From assembly GCF_009932555.1 (NCBI RefSeq), contig NZ_BLJO01000001.1, positions 250,472 through 314,471 of the forward strand: a stretch of DNA of 64,000 nucleotides, given 5' to 3'. This DNA comes from Steroidobacter agaridevorans. Lineage in GTDB: Bacteria > Pseudomonadota > Gammaproteobacteria > Steroidobacterales > Steroidobacteraceae. Within the stretch, counting starts at the first letter, position 1, and each line of letters starts with the position of its first letter. Positions 49,685-57,976 of the stretch are shown piece after piece. The translations under genes and the position numbers were made by a program. The notes under the pieces are model-generated. The model had not been told where the DNA came from. It was given only the letters and a program-made list of their open reading frames with translations, and did not search any database.

Positions 49685-50890
49685 ATGCCCACCGATCCGT
49701 CGCTCCTCAACGAGTACGATCCCACGCTCCCCGAAACGTTTGACAGCGTGCATGCGACATTTGCCGACCTGCGCGCCCGCTGCCCGGTCGCGCACAGCAC
49801 GCAATTCGATGGCTTCTGGACGCTGGCGCGCTATGAGGACATCGTCAACGTCCTGCGCGATCCGGACATGTACATCACGTCGGTGCGCAACGTGGTGCCC
49901 GGCTCGTCGACGACGGGTCGTCGGCCGCCGCTGCATCTGAATCCGCCCGAGCACACGCCTTATCGACGCGCGATCGATCGTGCGCTCAGTGCGAGCCGCG
50001 TCGCTTCGTTGCTGCCGGCGACACAACGCATAGCGCTCGAGCTGGCGACAGACCTCGTGGCGCGCGAAGAAACGGACCTGGTCGAGCACTTCTCGGCCGT
50101 CCTTCCCGTGCGACTGTTCGGCGAGTGGCTCGGCCTGGATGACAAGCAGACGGAACATCTCGCCACGAACTCGCGCGCCTACATCAAAGCCTGGGAGGCC
50201 TTCGACAAGCCCGGCGTGGTCGTGGCGGGCGAAGGTTTGGCGACACTGGCGCGCGAACTGATCGAACAGCGTCGCCTGCATCCGCTGGATCCCACCATCG
50301 ATCCCACCAGCTCGCTGCTCTCAGAGCGCGATGCGGACGGCAATCCGTTCCCGGACGTGCTGTTGGCGGGCTGTGTGCGTCAGGTGCTGGTCGTCGGCCT
50401 GGTCGCGCCGCCCATTCTGTTGGGAAGCATCGCCGTCCATTTGTCTCGAGATCGGGAACTGCAACAGCAGTTGCGTGCCGATCGGTCGCTGATCCCGGAT
50501 GCCGTCGAGGAGTTCGTTCGTCTGTACACGCCCTATCGCGGGTTCGCGCGAACGGCTCGTGAGGACGTCACGATTCGCGGCCGTACGATTCCCAAAGACG
50601 AACCCATTGCACTGTTGTATGCGTCGGCGAATCGGGACGAAGCCGTGTTCCCCGAGCCGGACAAGTTCATCCTGCGTCGACCGAACATCAATCAACACAT
50701 CGCGTACGGCCGCGGCCCGCACATGTGCGCCGGTGTTCCTCTCGCCCGTCAGCTGTTGCGTGTCTCGCTCGATGCGCTGTTACTGAAAACGAGCCATTTC
50801 GAACTGAGCGGCGACGTGCGCATGAGCGGCATGCCGGAAGTCGGGCCGCTCTACGTGCCGCTGCGCATGACGCGCGCCAAGTCCTCCTGA
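49685..50890 (+). CDS. Cytochrome P450 lacking the acid-alcohol pair
   Basis: A 401-residue soluble bacterial P450 from MPTDPSLLNEYD. The heme-ligand loop is YGRGPHMCAGVPLAR (Cys348), the K-helix ExxR is E276-F-V-R279, and HLNPPEHTPYRR is the usual C-helix region. The I-helix segment where most P450s have (A/G)Gx(D/E)T(T/S) reads VVGLVAPPI (236-244): the acid is valine and the threonine is alanine. That pair normally controls proton delivery to bound oxygen. The enzyme may use substrate-assisted protonation or a different reaction. No ferredoxin or reductase gene is adjacent, apart from the distant Rieske gene. Confidence 0.9.
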   Translation: MPTDPSLLNEYDPTLPETFDSVHATFADLRARCPVAHSTQFDGFWTLARYEDIVNVLRDPDMYITSVRNVVPGSSTTGRRPPLHLNPPEHTPYRRAIDRALSASRVASLLPATQRIALELATDLVAREETDLVEHFSAVLPVRLFGEWLGLDDKQTEHLATNSRAYIKAWEAFDKPGVVVAGEGLATLARELIEQRRLHPLDPTIDPTSSLLSERDADGNPFPDVLLAGCVRQVLVVGLVAPPILLGSIAVHLSRDRELQQQLRADRSLIPDAVEEFVRLYTPYRGFARTAREDVTIRGRTIPKDEPIALLYASANRDEAVFPEPDKFILRRPNINQHIAYGRGPHMCAGVPLARQLLRVSLDALLLKTSHFELSGDVRMSGMPEVGPLYVPLRMTRAKSS

Positions 50891-50966
50891 ATTCGGCCCA
50901 GACTACCGCGCGCCGCGATGCTTCGCTGCTCGAAGCGGACGACGCCTGCCGATAATTAGATGCTCT

Positions 50967-51746
50967 CTAGCGCGAAACGACCACCTGCACCCGGCGCCTC
51001 GCGGCGTCCTCGACGCCCTTGGCGCGTTTCGTCTCATCCTGCCACTTCACGTCGTACCGCAGCTCCGTCAGGCCAGCGCCACGCAGCAAGTCGGCGACCT
51101 GCTCGGCTCGGCGACGGCCGATCTCCTTGTCCTCCTGCATCAGCTGACCGTTCGACAGCAGCGTCGCCGCGCGGTAGCCAGTGATCTGGACCTTGGTCGC
51201 CTTGCTTTGCCGGGCATGCTCGAAGATCTGTTGTAGCGGCTGCGCGTGACGGAACATCACGAGCGAGTCGAACTCATAACGCAGCTCGAATGACTTGGAG
51301 GCCGCCACTTCCTGGGATTTGGGCTTGGTCACCGGATCGCCGAACGCGAGACGGCCTTTGCTCGGCCCCGGCGGTCGCGGCGGCTCGAACGGCAGGTTGT
51401 AGCGCTCCTCCGCGGGTAGCATCGTGTTGCAAGAACCATCCAACTCCTGCATCACCGACAGCGCCACCGGCTTGAGCACGATGCCGCCGCAGATGCGCGG
51501 CTCATCGCTCACCGTGCCTTCAACGAGCACTTTGTGTCCGAGCCACGGTGGATTCACGGGCGCGCTCACGTCGGTCTGGATCGTGAGGAAGTACGTCTCC
51601 CCTTCGTACTCGGCAAGCCAGCACGGCACGGTGCTCGTGTCGCGCACGATCGGGCATGCGACGAAATTGCGATGAGTGGCTGGCGGCTCGGCTGCCATGG
51701 CAGAGGCGGCCCAGCTCAACATCGCGAAGGTGACAACCTGCCTCAT
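50967..51746 (-). CDS. Exported protein with OmpA-like C-terminal domain
   Basis: About 259 residues starting MRQVVTFAMLSWAASAMAA; the ATG overlaps the preceding cytochrome stop by ATGA, so the much longer upstream frame is ignored. After the signal peptide an unknown cysteine-containing domain (NFVACPIVRDTSTVPCWLAEYEG, then GTVSDEPRICGGIVLKPV in pieces) leads to an OmpA-like region: FDSLVMFRHAQPLQQIFEHARQ, VQITGYRAATLLSNGQLM, IGRRRAEQVADLLRGAGL. This region binds peptidoglycan in typical members, though here the usual G-H-T-D motif is replaced by TGYRA. It probably links the cytochrome/receptor system to the cell wall. Confidence 0.65.
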   Translation of the reverse strand: MRQVVTFAMLSWAASAMAAEPPATHRNFVACPIVRDTSTVPCWLAEYEGETYFLTIQTDVSAPVNPPWLGHKVLVEGTVSDEPRICGGIVLKPVALSVMQELDGSCNTMLPAEERYNLPFEPPRPPGPSKGRLAFGDPVTKPKSQEVAASKSFELRYEFDSLVMFRHAQPLQQIFEHARQSKATKVQITGYRAATLLSNGQLMQEDKEIGRRRAEQVADLLRGAGLTELRYDVKWQDETKRAKGVEDAARRRVQVVVSR

Positions 51747-53359
51747 AACGCGCTCAGGAAATTGATCAGGTCCTCGCGCTCCCGATCGGTGTAGCCGATG
51801 TTGAAGCGGCGGTCGTAGAAATCGACCAGCTCGCGCAACGAGCCTGCCGAGCCGTTCGAAAAGTACGGCGCGCGGGCGGCCAGGCCTCGGAACTGTTGCA
51901 TCACTATGGCACCAACGTCGTTGCACTTGCCGGAGATCAGACCTCGCCCCGGATCCTGCGTATAAAACACTCGGCCGAGGAACGGATGCGGCGGCACGTT
52001 GGCTTTGCACGTGATCTTGAACAGCGGCATCTGCGGCTTGCGTTCGTTCCATGGATTCAATGGCTCTTCACGAGCCCACGGCAGGTTGGTCGTGCCGAGG
52101 TCCATCCAGCCATTCACGATGTCCATGCCCATCATGTGCATGCCGTGACACGTCGAGCACGTGCGCTTGGTCGGATTGCCCAGACCGACCGTGTTCAAAT
52201 GCATGGCGTCCTTGATCCAGAACGTCCGGAACATGAACACGTCGTGACCACGGGCAATGGATGCACGCATCTCGTTTCGACGCGTGATTTCCGGATCCGG
52301 GGACGGCGCGGGATTCCGCCACGCTTCGCTCATCGGGAACACAAAGTTCGTTACGTTATTGCCGAGCAGCCCCTCGCGCCCCTTGGCGAGATTGAGAACA
52401 CCGAATCCTGGGGGCGTGTCGGATTCCATCAGGCTGCCCGCGCCAGTGTGCGAGACCTGTGCGGTATAGACCTGACTCTCGAAGCTGACGATCTTCGTCA
52501 AACGCTCCTCGTCGAGCTTGCCGTTGAACTGCAAATGCGTCACGGCCGCTTCGACGGCTTGAGTCTTCAGCGTGGGCTGACGCGCATCGGACAGGATATT
52601 CATGCCCGAAGGCAGGCCCGTCTCCGGATCGCGAGTGGCCGGCAAACCATTCTTGCCGATGAACGAAAACACGCCGAAGCCCTGGTGCGTGAAATATTTG
52701 GTGTTCGCGGCCACGCGCGGCCGGCGGTAGACCGACACCATCGGGTTCGCACTCTTCAAGCCGTACTGCGGATGCAAGTTGCAGCCGGTCGGATCGCGCA
52801 CGACTTCGATCGTGAACTCGGGATCGATGCTCGAGCCGTCGGCAGCCTTCGGCGGCCACGGCAGGAAGATGCGAAACAGCCCCCGCTCCAGCAACAGCGA
52901 ATGTGACTTCGGATCGCCGGGCGGCAGGTCCGGGCAGTTCATGCCGTCGATGGGCGCGAAGATGGGATCCTTGCCCTGCGTCTCGTGCCAGCGCTGCCGG
53001 ATCATCTCGACCGACAGCGACATCGCATTCGCCGGCTGATGGCAGCTCACGCAAGCACGGCCGTTCTCGCCGATGGGCTCGAAGAACGGATGATCCTGGG
53101 TATCGATCACGCCGGCGTCGTTCAACACACCGACCTGGCCGAACGAATTGGGATAGGCAATCACCGGCGGCAGCGGCGTGCCCTCGCCCGGCGTCCACCA
53201 GCGATTCGCCGGCGGCGATCTGGCGTCAATCACCGGCGCCTGCTGTGCCTGCTGCTTTTGCCTGGGCACATGGCCCGGGGCGGGCTGGTCGGCAAGCGCG
53301 GCGCTGGCCAAGAAGCCAGCGCCGCACCCCACCATGAACTTAACGATGTTTTTCAACAA
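51743..53359 (-). CDS. Di-heme c-type cytochrome, peroxidase-like
   Basis: A 538-residue exported protein with two heme c motifs: CVSCHQ at residues 103-107 (after FFEPIGENGRA) and CSTCHG near residue 400 (CSTCHGMHMMGMD). The spacing and the second-motif methionines recall cytochrome c peroxidase/MauG-related proteins. No clear catalytic tryptophan or calcium motif could be assigned. It starts 12 bp after the TBDT gene. It could detoxify peroxide or oxidise a lignin-derived substrate at the cell surface; the role is inference. Confidence 0.75.
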   Translation of the reverse strand: MLKNIVKFMVGCGAGFLASAALADQPAPGHVPRQKQQAQQAPVIDARSPPANRWWTPGEGTPLPPVIAYPNSFGQVGVLNDAGVIDTQDHPFFEPIGENGRACVSCHQPANAMSLSVEMIRQRWHETQGKDPIFAPIDGMNCPDLPPGDPKSHSLLLERGLFRIFLPWPPKAADGSSIDPEFTIEVVRDPTGCNLHPQYGLKSANPMVSVYRRPRVAANTKYFTHQGFGVFSFIGKNGLPATRDPETGLPSGMNILSDARQPTLKTQAVEAAVTHLQFNGKLDEERLTKIVSFESQVYTAQVSHTGAGSLMESDTPPGFGVLNLAKGREGLLGNNVTNFVFPMSEAWRNPAPSPDPEITRRNEMRASIARGHDVFMFRTFWIKDAMHLNTVGLGNPTKRTCSTCHGMHMMGMDIVNGWMDLGTTNLPWAREEPLNPWNERKPQMPLFKITCKANVPPHPFLGRVFYTQDPGRGLISGKCNDVGAIVMQQFRGLAARAPYFSNGSAGSLRELVDFYDRRFNIGYTDREREDLINFLSAL

Positions 53360-53370
53360 TGAGACGCAAC

Positions 53371-55569
53371 TCAGAAGTCGAACTTGGCGCGCACACCATA
53401 CTGTCTCGGTGCTCCATAGAGCATACCGCCTCGCGCGCTGCTCGCATCCTGCAGTTGTGCCGAGATGTACTCCTTGTCGAACACGTTCGTCGCAAATGCC
53501 TCGAGGCGCAGGTTATCCATGGGTACGAGCGTCACGCGCAGATCCGTGATGGTACGCGAGGGCACCGTCGTCGCCTGATAGCGGAACGGCGTCGCGAGTT
53601 GCTCATCCAGGTAGGACACCTGCACACGCGGCGTCAGTGTCATGTTCCCGATCAGGAATTCGTACTGGATGCCGGCGTTCGCAGTCATCTCCGGCGCGAA
53701 CGGCACAATCGAGCCCTCGGGCACCAGGCGATTGGTGTTGGTCTGCGAGTCGGTGAGCATCGCGTCCTCGGTGAACTCGCTCTGCAAGGCGCTCAGGCCC
53801 AGGTTGAACCCCAGCCCCCCGAACTGCCCGGTGAGCTCGAGCTCGGCGCCGTAGATCTCGGCTGGCGCCGCATTCAACGTGTTCGGGATGAATGTCGTGC
53901 CCAGCGGCACGAGTGCCGACAGCTGAATGCCATCGTACTCCGAATAGAACACCGCGCCGTTGATGCGCAGGCGCCCGTCGGCGACCGTCGATTTGATACC
54001 CAGCTCGGCCACTTCGTTGGTTTCGGGATCGTAGTTCGGCAGGCGCGGGTCGAGGTTGATGCCACCGGCCTTGTAACCGCGCGAGACCGTGCCATACATC
54101 ATCACGTCGTCGTTGGCGAAGTACTTCACGCCTACGCGGCCCGTCGTCTCATCGGACTCCACATCCGTGGTGCACGGAAAGCAGCCCGGAGGCGGTGGCC
54201 CCGGAATCACGAAACGAGTGTATTCCTGCTTGTCCTTGGACTGACGCAAGCCCACGTCCACCGCCCAACGATCGTTGAAACGATAGTCGACCTGGCCGAA
54301 CGCCGAGATCGATTCGTTGGTGAGCTCGGTGTCGATCGTCGAGTTCGACTGCGTGTAGGTGACGGTGCTGCGATTGTCGCGATACACCTGCACGGGGCTC
54401 GTCTCATCCATGTAGAAGCCGCCGACCACCCACTGCAACGCGCCCTCACCGCGCGACAGGAAGTTCACTTCGGTGACGAATGTTTCCAGCTCCTGGTGCG
54501 TGAAGCCGATGCGCCCCGGATAGATCGTCGTATTCGCGCCAGAGGTCGGCAAGTTTGCCGGAACCGCAGGAGCGGTCGCCGTGCGATCGCCGTCGGCCTG
54601 ATCGGTCGTCTCCGCATCGAAGTACGATGTGAGTACGCGCAACTGCGTGTCGGCCGGCAGATCGAAGCGACCTTCCAGCGAGGCGCGATAGCCATCCTGA
54701 TCCAGGAACGACAGCGCATCCTCTTCGATGGTGAACGGATCACGCGTTACCAGGTCCGCGCGATTCTTGACCGCGTTGTTGTCGGTCTCGCGTTTGAAAT
54801 ATTCATAGCGCAGATCGAAGGTCGCGCCTTCCACCGGCTGATAGCGCACGGCCGCGCGCACCGCCTGGTCAGTCCCACTGCCCGGCTCGGCGGAGCTCGG
54901 GCCGATGTTGTCGGTGAAGCCGCCGCGATCGTCGTAAACACCGGAGACGCGCACGGCCAGTGTGTCCGTGACCGGTATGTTCAACGCCGCGACCGTGCGA
55001 TACCAGTCATAGTCACCGATGGTCTGGTCGATGTAACCGGAGAACTCATCGAAATCCGGCGTCGGCGTGCGCACGTAGATCGCGCCGCCGGTGGAGTTCT
55101 GACCGGTCAACGTTCCCTGCGGGCCCCGCAGCACTTCGATGGACTCGAAATCGAAGAACGATTGCCCGATGAATTGCTCGTGCGGAATGAACACGCCGTC
55201 GATGTAATACGCCACACCCGGATTGGACGTCGGCGCCGACTGGCTGATACCCACGCCGCGGATGTTGATGAACGTCGAGCGGTTGTAAGTGTTGATCGCG
55301 ACGCTCGGCGCCACCTGCTGAATCTCGGAGACGTTGTCGATGCCTTGAGCGGCGATCGCATCGGCGGTCAGCACGGTTGCGGATGCGGGCGTGTCCTGCA
55401 AGCTGACTTCGCGACGCTCGGCCGTGACCAGCACTTCTTCGAGCACTGACGTGCTGGGCGTTGCCGCCTGTTGTGCCTGCGCTGCGTTGCTCAGAACCGC
55501 GGCCACGACGACTGTCAGCGTTGTTGAACGACGGAGCAGCGCGTGCGCCGTCTTGCTTTTGCCTACCAT
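53371..55569 (-). CDS. TonB-dependent outer-membrane receptor
   Basis: About 732 residues from ATG 55569 (MVGKSKTAHALLRR), which has GGGGGGAATT just upstream; the longer frame is not gene-like. Signal peptide ending AQA, TonB-box region VLEEVLVTAERREVSLQDTP, plug (IEVLRGPQGTLTGQNSTGGAI in pieces) and barrel ending QYGVRAKFDF with a terminal phenylalanine. No STN domain. It follows LysR and the hydroxycinnamate operon on the same strand, so a lignin-related aromatic or oligomer is a reasonable ligand guess. Confidence 0.9.
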   Translation of the reverse strand: MVGKSKTAHALLRRSTTLTVVVAAVLSNAAQAQQAATPSTSVLEEVLVTAERREVSLQDTPASATVLTADAIAAQGIDNVSEIQQVAPSVAINTYNRSTFINIRGVGISQSAPTSNPGVAYYIDGVFIPHEQFIGQSFFDFESIEVLRGPQGTLTGQNSTGGAIYVRTPTPDFDEFSGYIDQTIGDYDWYRTVAALNIPVTDTLAVRVSGVYDDRGGFTDNIGPSSAEPGSGTDQAVRAAVRYQPVEGATFDLRYEYFKRETDNNAVKNRADLVTRDPFTIEEDALSFLDQDGYRASLEGRFDLPADTQLRVLTSYFDAETTDQADGDRTATAPAVPANLPTSGANTTIYPGRIGFTHQELETFVTEVNFLSRGEGALQWVVGGFYMDETSPVQVYRDNRSTVTYTQSNSTIDTELTNESISAFGQVDYRFNDRWAVDVGLRQSKDKQEYTRFVIPGPPPPGCFPCTTDVESDETTGRVGVKYFANDDVMMYGTVSRGYKAGGINLDPRLPNYDPETNEVAELGIKSTVADGRLRINGAVFYSEYDGIQLSALVPLGTTFIPNTLNAAPAEIYGAELELTGQFGGLGFNLGLSALQSEFTEDAMLTDSQTNTNRLVPEGSIVPFAPEMTANAGIQYEFLIGNMTLTPRVQVSYLDEQLATPFRYQATTVPSRTITDLRVTLVPMDNLRLEAFATNVFDKEYISAQLQDASSARGGMLYGAPRQYGVRAKFDF

Positions 55570-55613
55570 AATTCCCCCCGGGCATTGATCTGATCGGCCG
55601 CCCCATACCGAAA

Positions 55614-55627
55614 CGGGCGCGCGCCCG
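55614..55627 (-). terminator. 14-bp GC palindrome, weak terminator candidate
   Basis: CGGGCGCGCGCCCG is a perfect palindrome in the 144-bp gap between LysR and the TBDT. On the minus strand it is followed by TTTCGG, so it could fold as a short CGGGC/GCCCG stem and reduce read-through from the hydroxycinnamate operon. An alternative is a protein-binding site upstream of the receptor gene. Confidence 0.35.
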
Positions 55628-55713
55628 CAGGGCGATTCTAAAAAGGCGTATCCCCGCAGGAGTAACACCGAATTTGACTGATGGCATAAGCCACGCCGAT
55701 GTCTCAGGTCTGG

Positions 55714-56640
55714 CTAATGCGCGGCCGGTTGTTCAACTTTGTGAGGCTCGTCCATGCGGACATCGGCCGCGATTTCCCGCAGCACGTCATAAACGAACTG
55801 CGCCGGTCGCGACAAAGCCGGGGTGCGCCGATGCGCCAGAAACATCGGACGCATCGGCGACACCGTGCCGAGCGGCCTGCATTTCACGGTGCCGGCGTCG
55901 AGATCGGCTTTCACTGCGTCAGACACCATCGCGGCAACCCCCAGGCCGCGGCGCACCGTCTCGATCACGTTCTGCAGCGAATCGAGCTCGACGACGACAT
56001 AGGGCGACAGGCTGGCCGCCGCGAACACACCGTCCACGACGGCGCGAATCGAATGCGGACGACGCGGCACGATCCAGGGCAGCGCGGCCAGATCCTCCAG
56101 CGGCGCATCGTTGGCGATGCTCCAGCTCGCTGGATACATCAACATCAGCGGATCGCTCAGCAACTCCTCGCCGACGATCACGTCGTTATCCGGGCGCGTC
56201 GGCGAGATGGACAGCTCGATGCGACCATTGATCAGCAGCTCATTCAACACCGCGCTGCCTTCTTCACGGATCTGCAAATGCATCTCGGGATGCTGGCTGC
56301 ACACCTTCTCGATCAACGGCAAGGCGAAGCGCGTCACCATGGTCGGCGACATGCCGAGATTCACCGCGCCGGACAGCGGCTGCATCTCGCGATGAACCGC
56401 CTGCCGCATGTCTTCGACCTGTCGAAGAATGGTCTGCGCGTGCGCGTACAGAATCTTGCCGGCCGGCGTCGGCGTCACACCGGACACCGAGCGGTCGAGC
56501 AACTTCACTTTGAGCTCGTTCTCGAGCACCGCGAGCTGCTGGCTCAAGGCGGGCTGCGCGATGCCAGTGACGGCGGCCGCGCGAGTGATGCTGCCGCTAT
56601 CGACGATCTGCACGAAGTACTTCAGGCGTCGGCTATCCAC
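55714..56640 (-). CDS. LysR family transcriptional regulator
   Basis: About 308 residues from GTG 56640 (VDSRRLKYFVQIVDSGSITR), chosen because GAGGAGG lies seven bases upstream. The N-terminal helix-turn-helix is AAAVTGIAQPALSQQLAVLE and the C-terminal part a periplasmic-binding-like effector domain. It overlaps the MFS gene by 8 bp as the fifth gene of a hydroxycinnamate-type operon. The effector is probably a hydroxycinnamate or its CoA thioester, which is inference. Confidence 0.88.
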   Translation of the reverse strand: MDSRRLKYFVQIVDSGSITRAAAVTGIAQPALSQQLAVLENELKVKLLDRSVSGVTPTPAGKILYAHAQTILRQVEDMRQAVHREMQPLSGAVNLGMSPTMVTRFALPLIEKVCSQHPEMHLQIREEGSAVLNELLINGRIELSISPTRPDNDVIVGEELLSDPLMLMYPASWSIANDAPLEDLAALPWIVPRRPHSIRAVVDGVFAAASLSPYVVVELDSLQNVIETVRRGLGVAAMVSDAVKADLDAGTVKCRPLGTVSPMRPMFLAHRRTPALSRPAQFVYDVLREIAADVRMDEPHKVEQPAAH

Positions 56641-57919
56641 TGATCGCCCTCCTCTCACTGAATCGCAACGACGCGAGCAACAGCGTGCCCGCGCCCATGA
56701 CGGCGGCGACAAACCAGATCGGCGCCGAGAACGAGCCGCTTTGCTGGAGAATGATTCCGATCACGTACGGCCCGGCAAGACTGCCGATATTGCCGACGAG
56801 GTTGATGAGCGTGATGCCCGCCGCCGCGGCCGAGCGATGGAAGAACGCTGTGGGAATGGACCAGAACACGCCCTGAGCGCCGCCCAGTCCCACACCACCG
56901 ATGAACAGCAGCAACAAGGACCACGGGCTCGGCGGGATCGCGGACGCGAGCAACAGCGCCATCATGCCCATCGCCAACGCGATGCCGAGATGACGATAAC
57001 GTTCCTGCGTCTTATCCGAGTGCCACGAGTTGAGCACCATGCCGAGCGCAACGCCCACCCAGGGCAACGCAGCCAGCACGCCGACCGCCAGTGGACTCAG
57101 CGACGACATCGCTTTGATCACCTGAGGCAACCAGAACATCATGCCGTTCGCGCCGATCAGCGTCGTGCACCAGACGCCTGCCGCCAGCCACGCACGCGGA
57201 TCGATGAGCGCCGTCTTGATGGAAGATTGCACCGGCGCCTTCGCCTCGTTCTGTTCTTCGGCCAATGCGTTTGCGATCCAGTCTTTCTCCGCATCGCTCA
57301 ACCAACGCGCATCGCTCGGCTTGTCGACGAATACGAAATACGCCACCGCCGCCATCGCGACGGTCACGAGCCCTTCCATCAGCAGCATCCAGCGCCAGCC
57401 CGTCATCTCGAGCGGATTGCTCACGCCCATCAGCCAGCCACACAGCGGCCCGCCGATGATCACGGACGCCGGGATGGCGAGCATGGTCACTGCGATGGAG
57501 TTGGCTCGATATCGCTTCGGCATCCAGCCGCTGCAGTAGTAAACAATGCCAGGCGCGAAGCCCGCCTCGGCGCAACCCAACAGGAATCTCAACAGGAACA
57601 GTTCTTCGACGCTGCGAACGAAGGCCATCACCGCGGCAACCGTGCCCCAGATGCCCACGCAGCCCGTGATCCAGCGCCGTGCGCCAACTCGTGTGAGCAC
57701 CCAGGTGCTGGGAAACTGAAATAGCAGATAGCCAACGAAGAACATGCCGACCGCCACGCCGTAAGCATGCGGGTAGATGCCGAGATCCGCGTTCATTTGC
57801 AGGGCCGCGAAACTGATGTTCACGCGGTCCAGCGAGCTCAGGACAATCAGCACTACGATGGGCGCGAGCACGCGCCACTGAAACTTGCTGCGCGCCGACT
57901 GCTCGGCCGTGCGGCTCAT
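56633..57919 (-). CDS. MFS transporter of the anion:cation symporter type
   Basis: A 428-residue inner-membrane transporter with about 12 helices. Landmarks of the anion:cation symporter (ACS) group include SSLDRVNISFAALQMNADLG, LFQFPSTWVLTRVGARRWI, LLGCAEAGFAPGIVYYCSGWMPKRYRA and a central loop EKDWIANALAEEQNEAKAP. Such proteins take up hydroxybenzoates, phthalate or other aromatic acids. It starts 57 bp after the feruloyl-CoA synthase gene, so hydroxycinnamate or hydroxybenzoate uptake is likely. Confidence 0.88.
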   Translation of the reverse strand: MSRTAEQSARSKFQWRVLAPIVVLIVLSSLDRVNISFAALQMNADLGIYPHAYGVAVGMFFVGYLLFQFPSTWVLTRVGARRWITGCVGIWGTVAAVMAFVRSVEELFLLRFLLGCAEAGFAPGIVYYCSGWMPKRYRANSIAVTMLAIPASVIIGGPLCGWLMGVSNPLEMTGWRWMLLMEGLVTVAMAAVAYFVFVDKPSDARWLSDAEKDWIANALAEEQNEAKAPVQSSIKTALIDPRAWLAAGVWCTTLIGANGMMFWLPQVIKAMSSLSPLAVGVLAALPWVGVALGMVLNSWHSDKTQERYRHLGIALAMGMMALLLASAIPPSPWSLLLLFIGGVGLGGAQGVFWSIPTAFFHRSAAAAGITLINLVGNIGSLAGPYVIGIILQQSGSFSAPIWFVAAVMGAGTLLLASLRFSERRAISG

Positions 57920-57976
57920 CCCCAGACCTCACGCGCTGTCTCGACAATCATCGATCCCCCTCACGGCCCGATCTCA

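Noticed and set aside
50967-52052. 361-codon frame ending in the OmpA-like protein
   Set aside because: The first 102 codons run through the cytochrome gene in another frame and have no homology; ATG 51746 with ATGA overlap and a signal peptide is the better start.
53359-55449. 696-codon plus-strand frame over the TBDT at 53371
   Set aside because: Antisense shadow with R/H/V-rich composition and no recognisable domain; the minus strand encodes a complete receptor.
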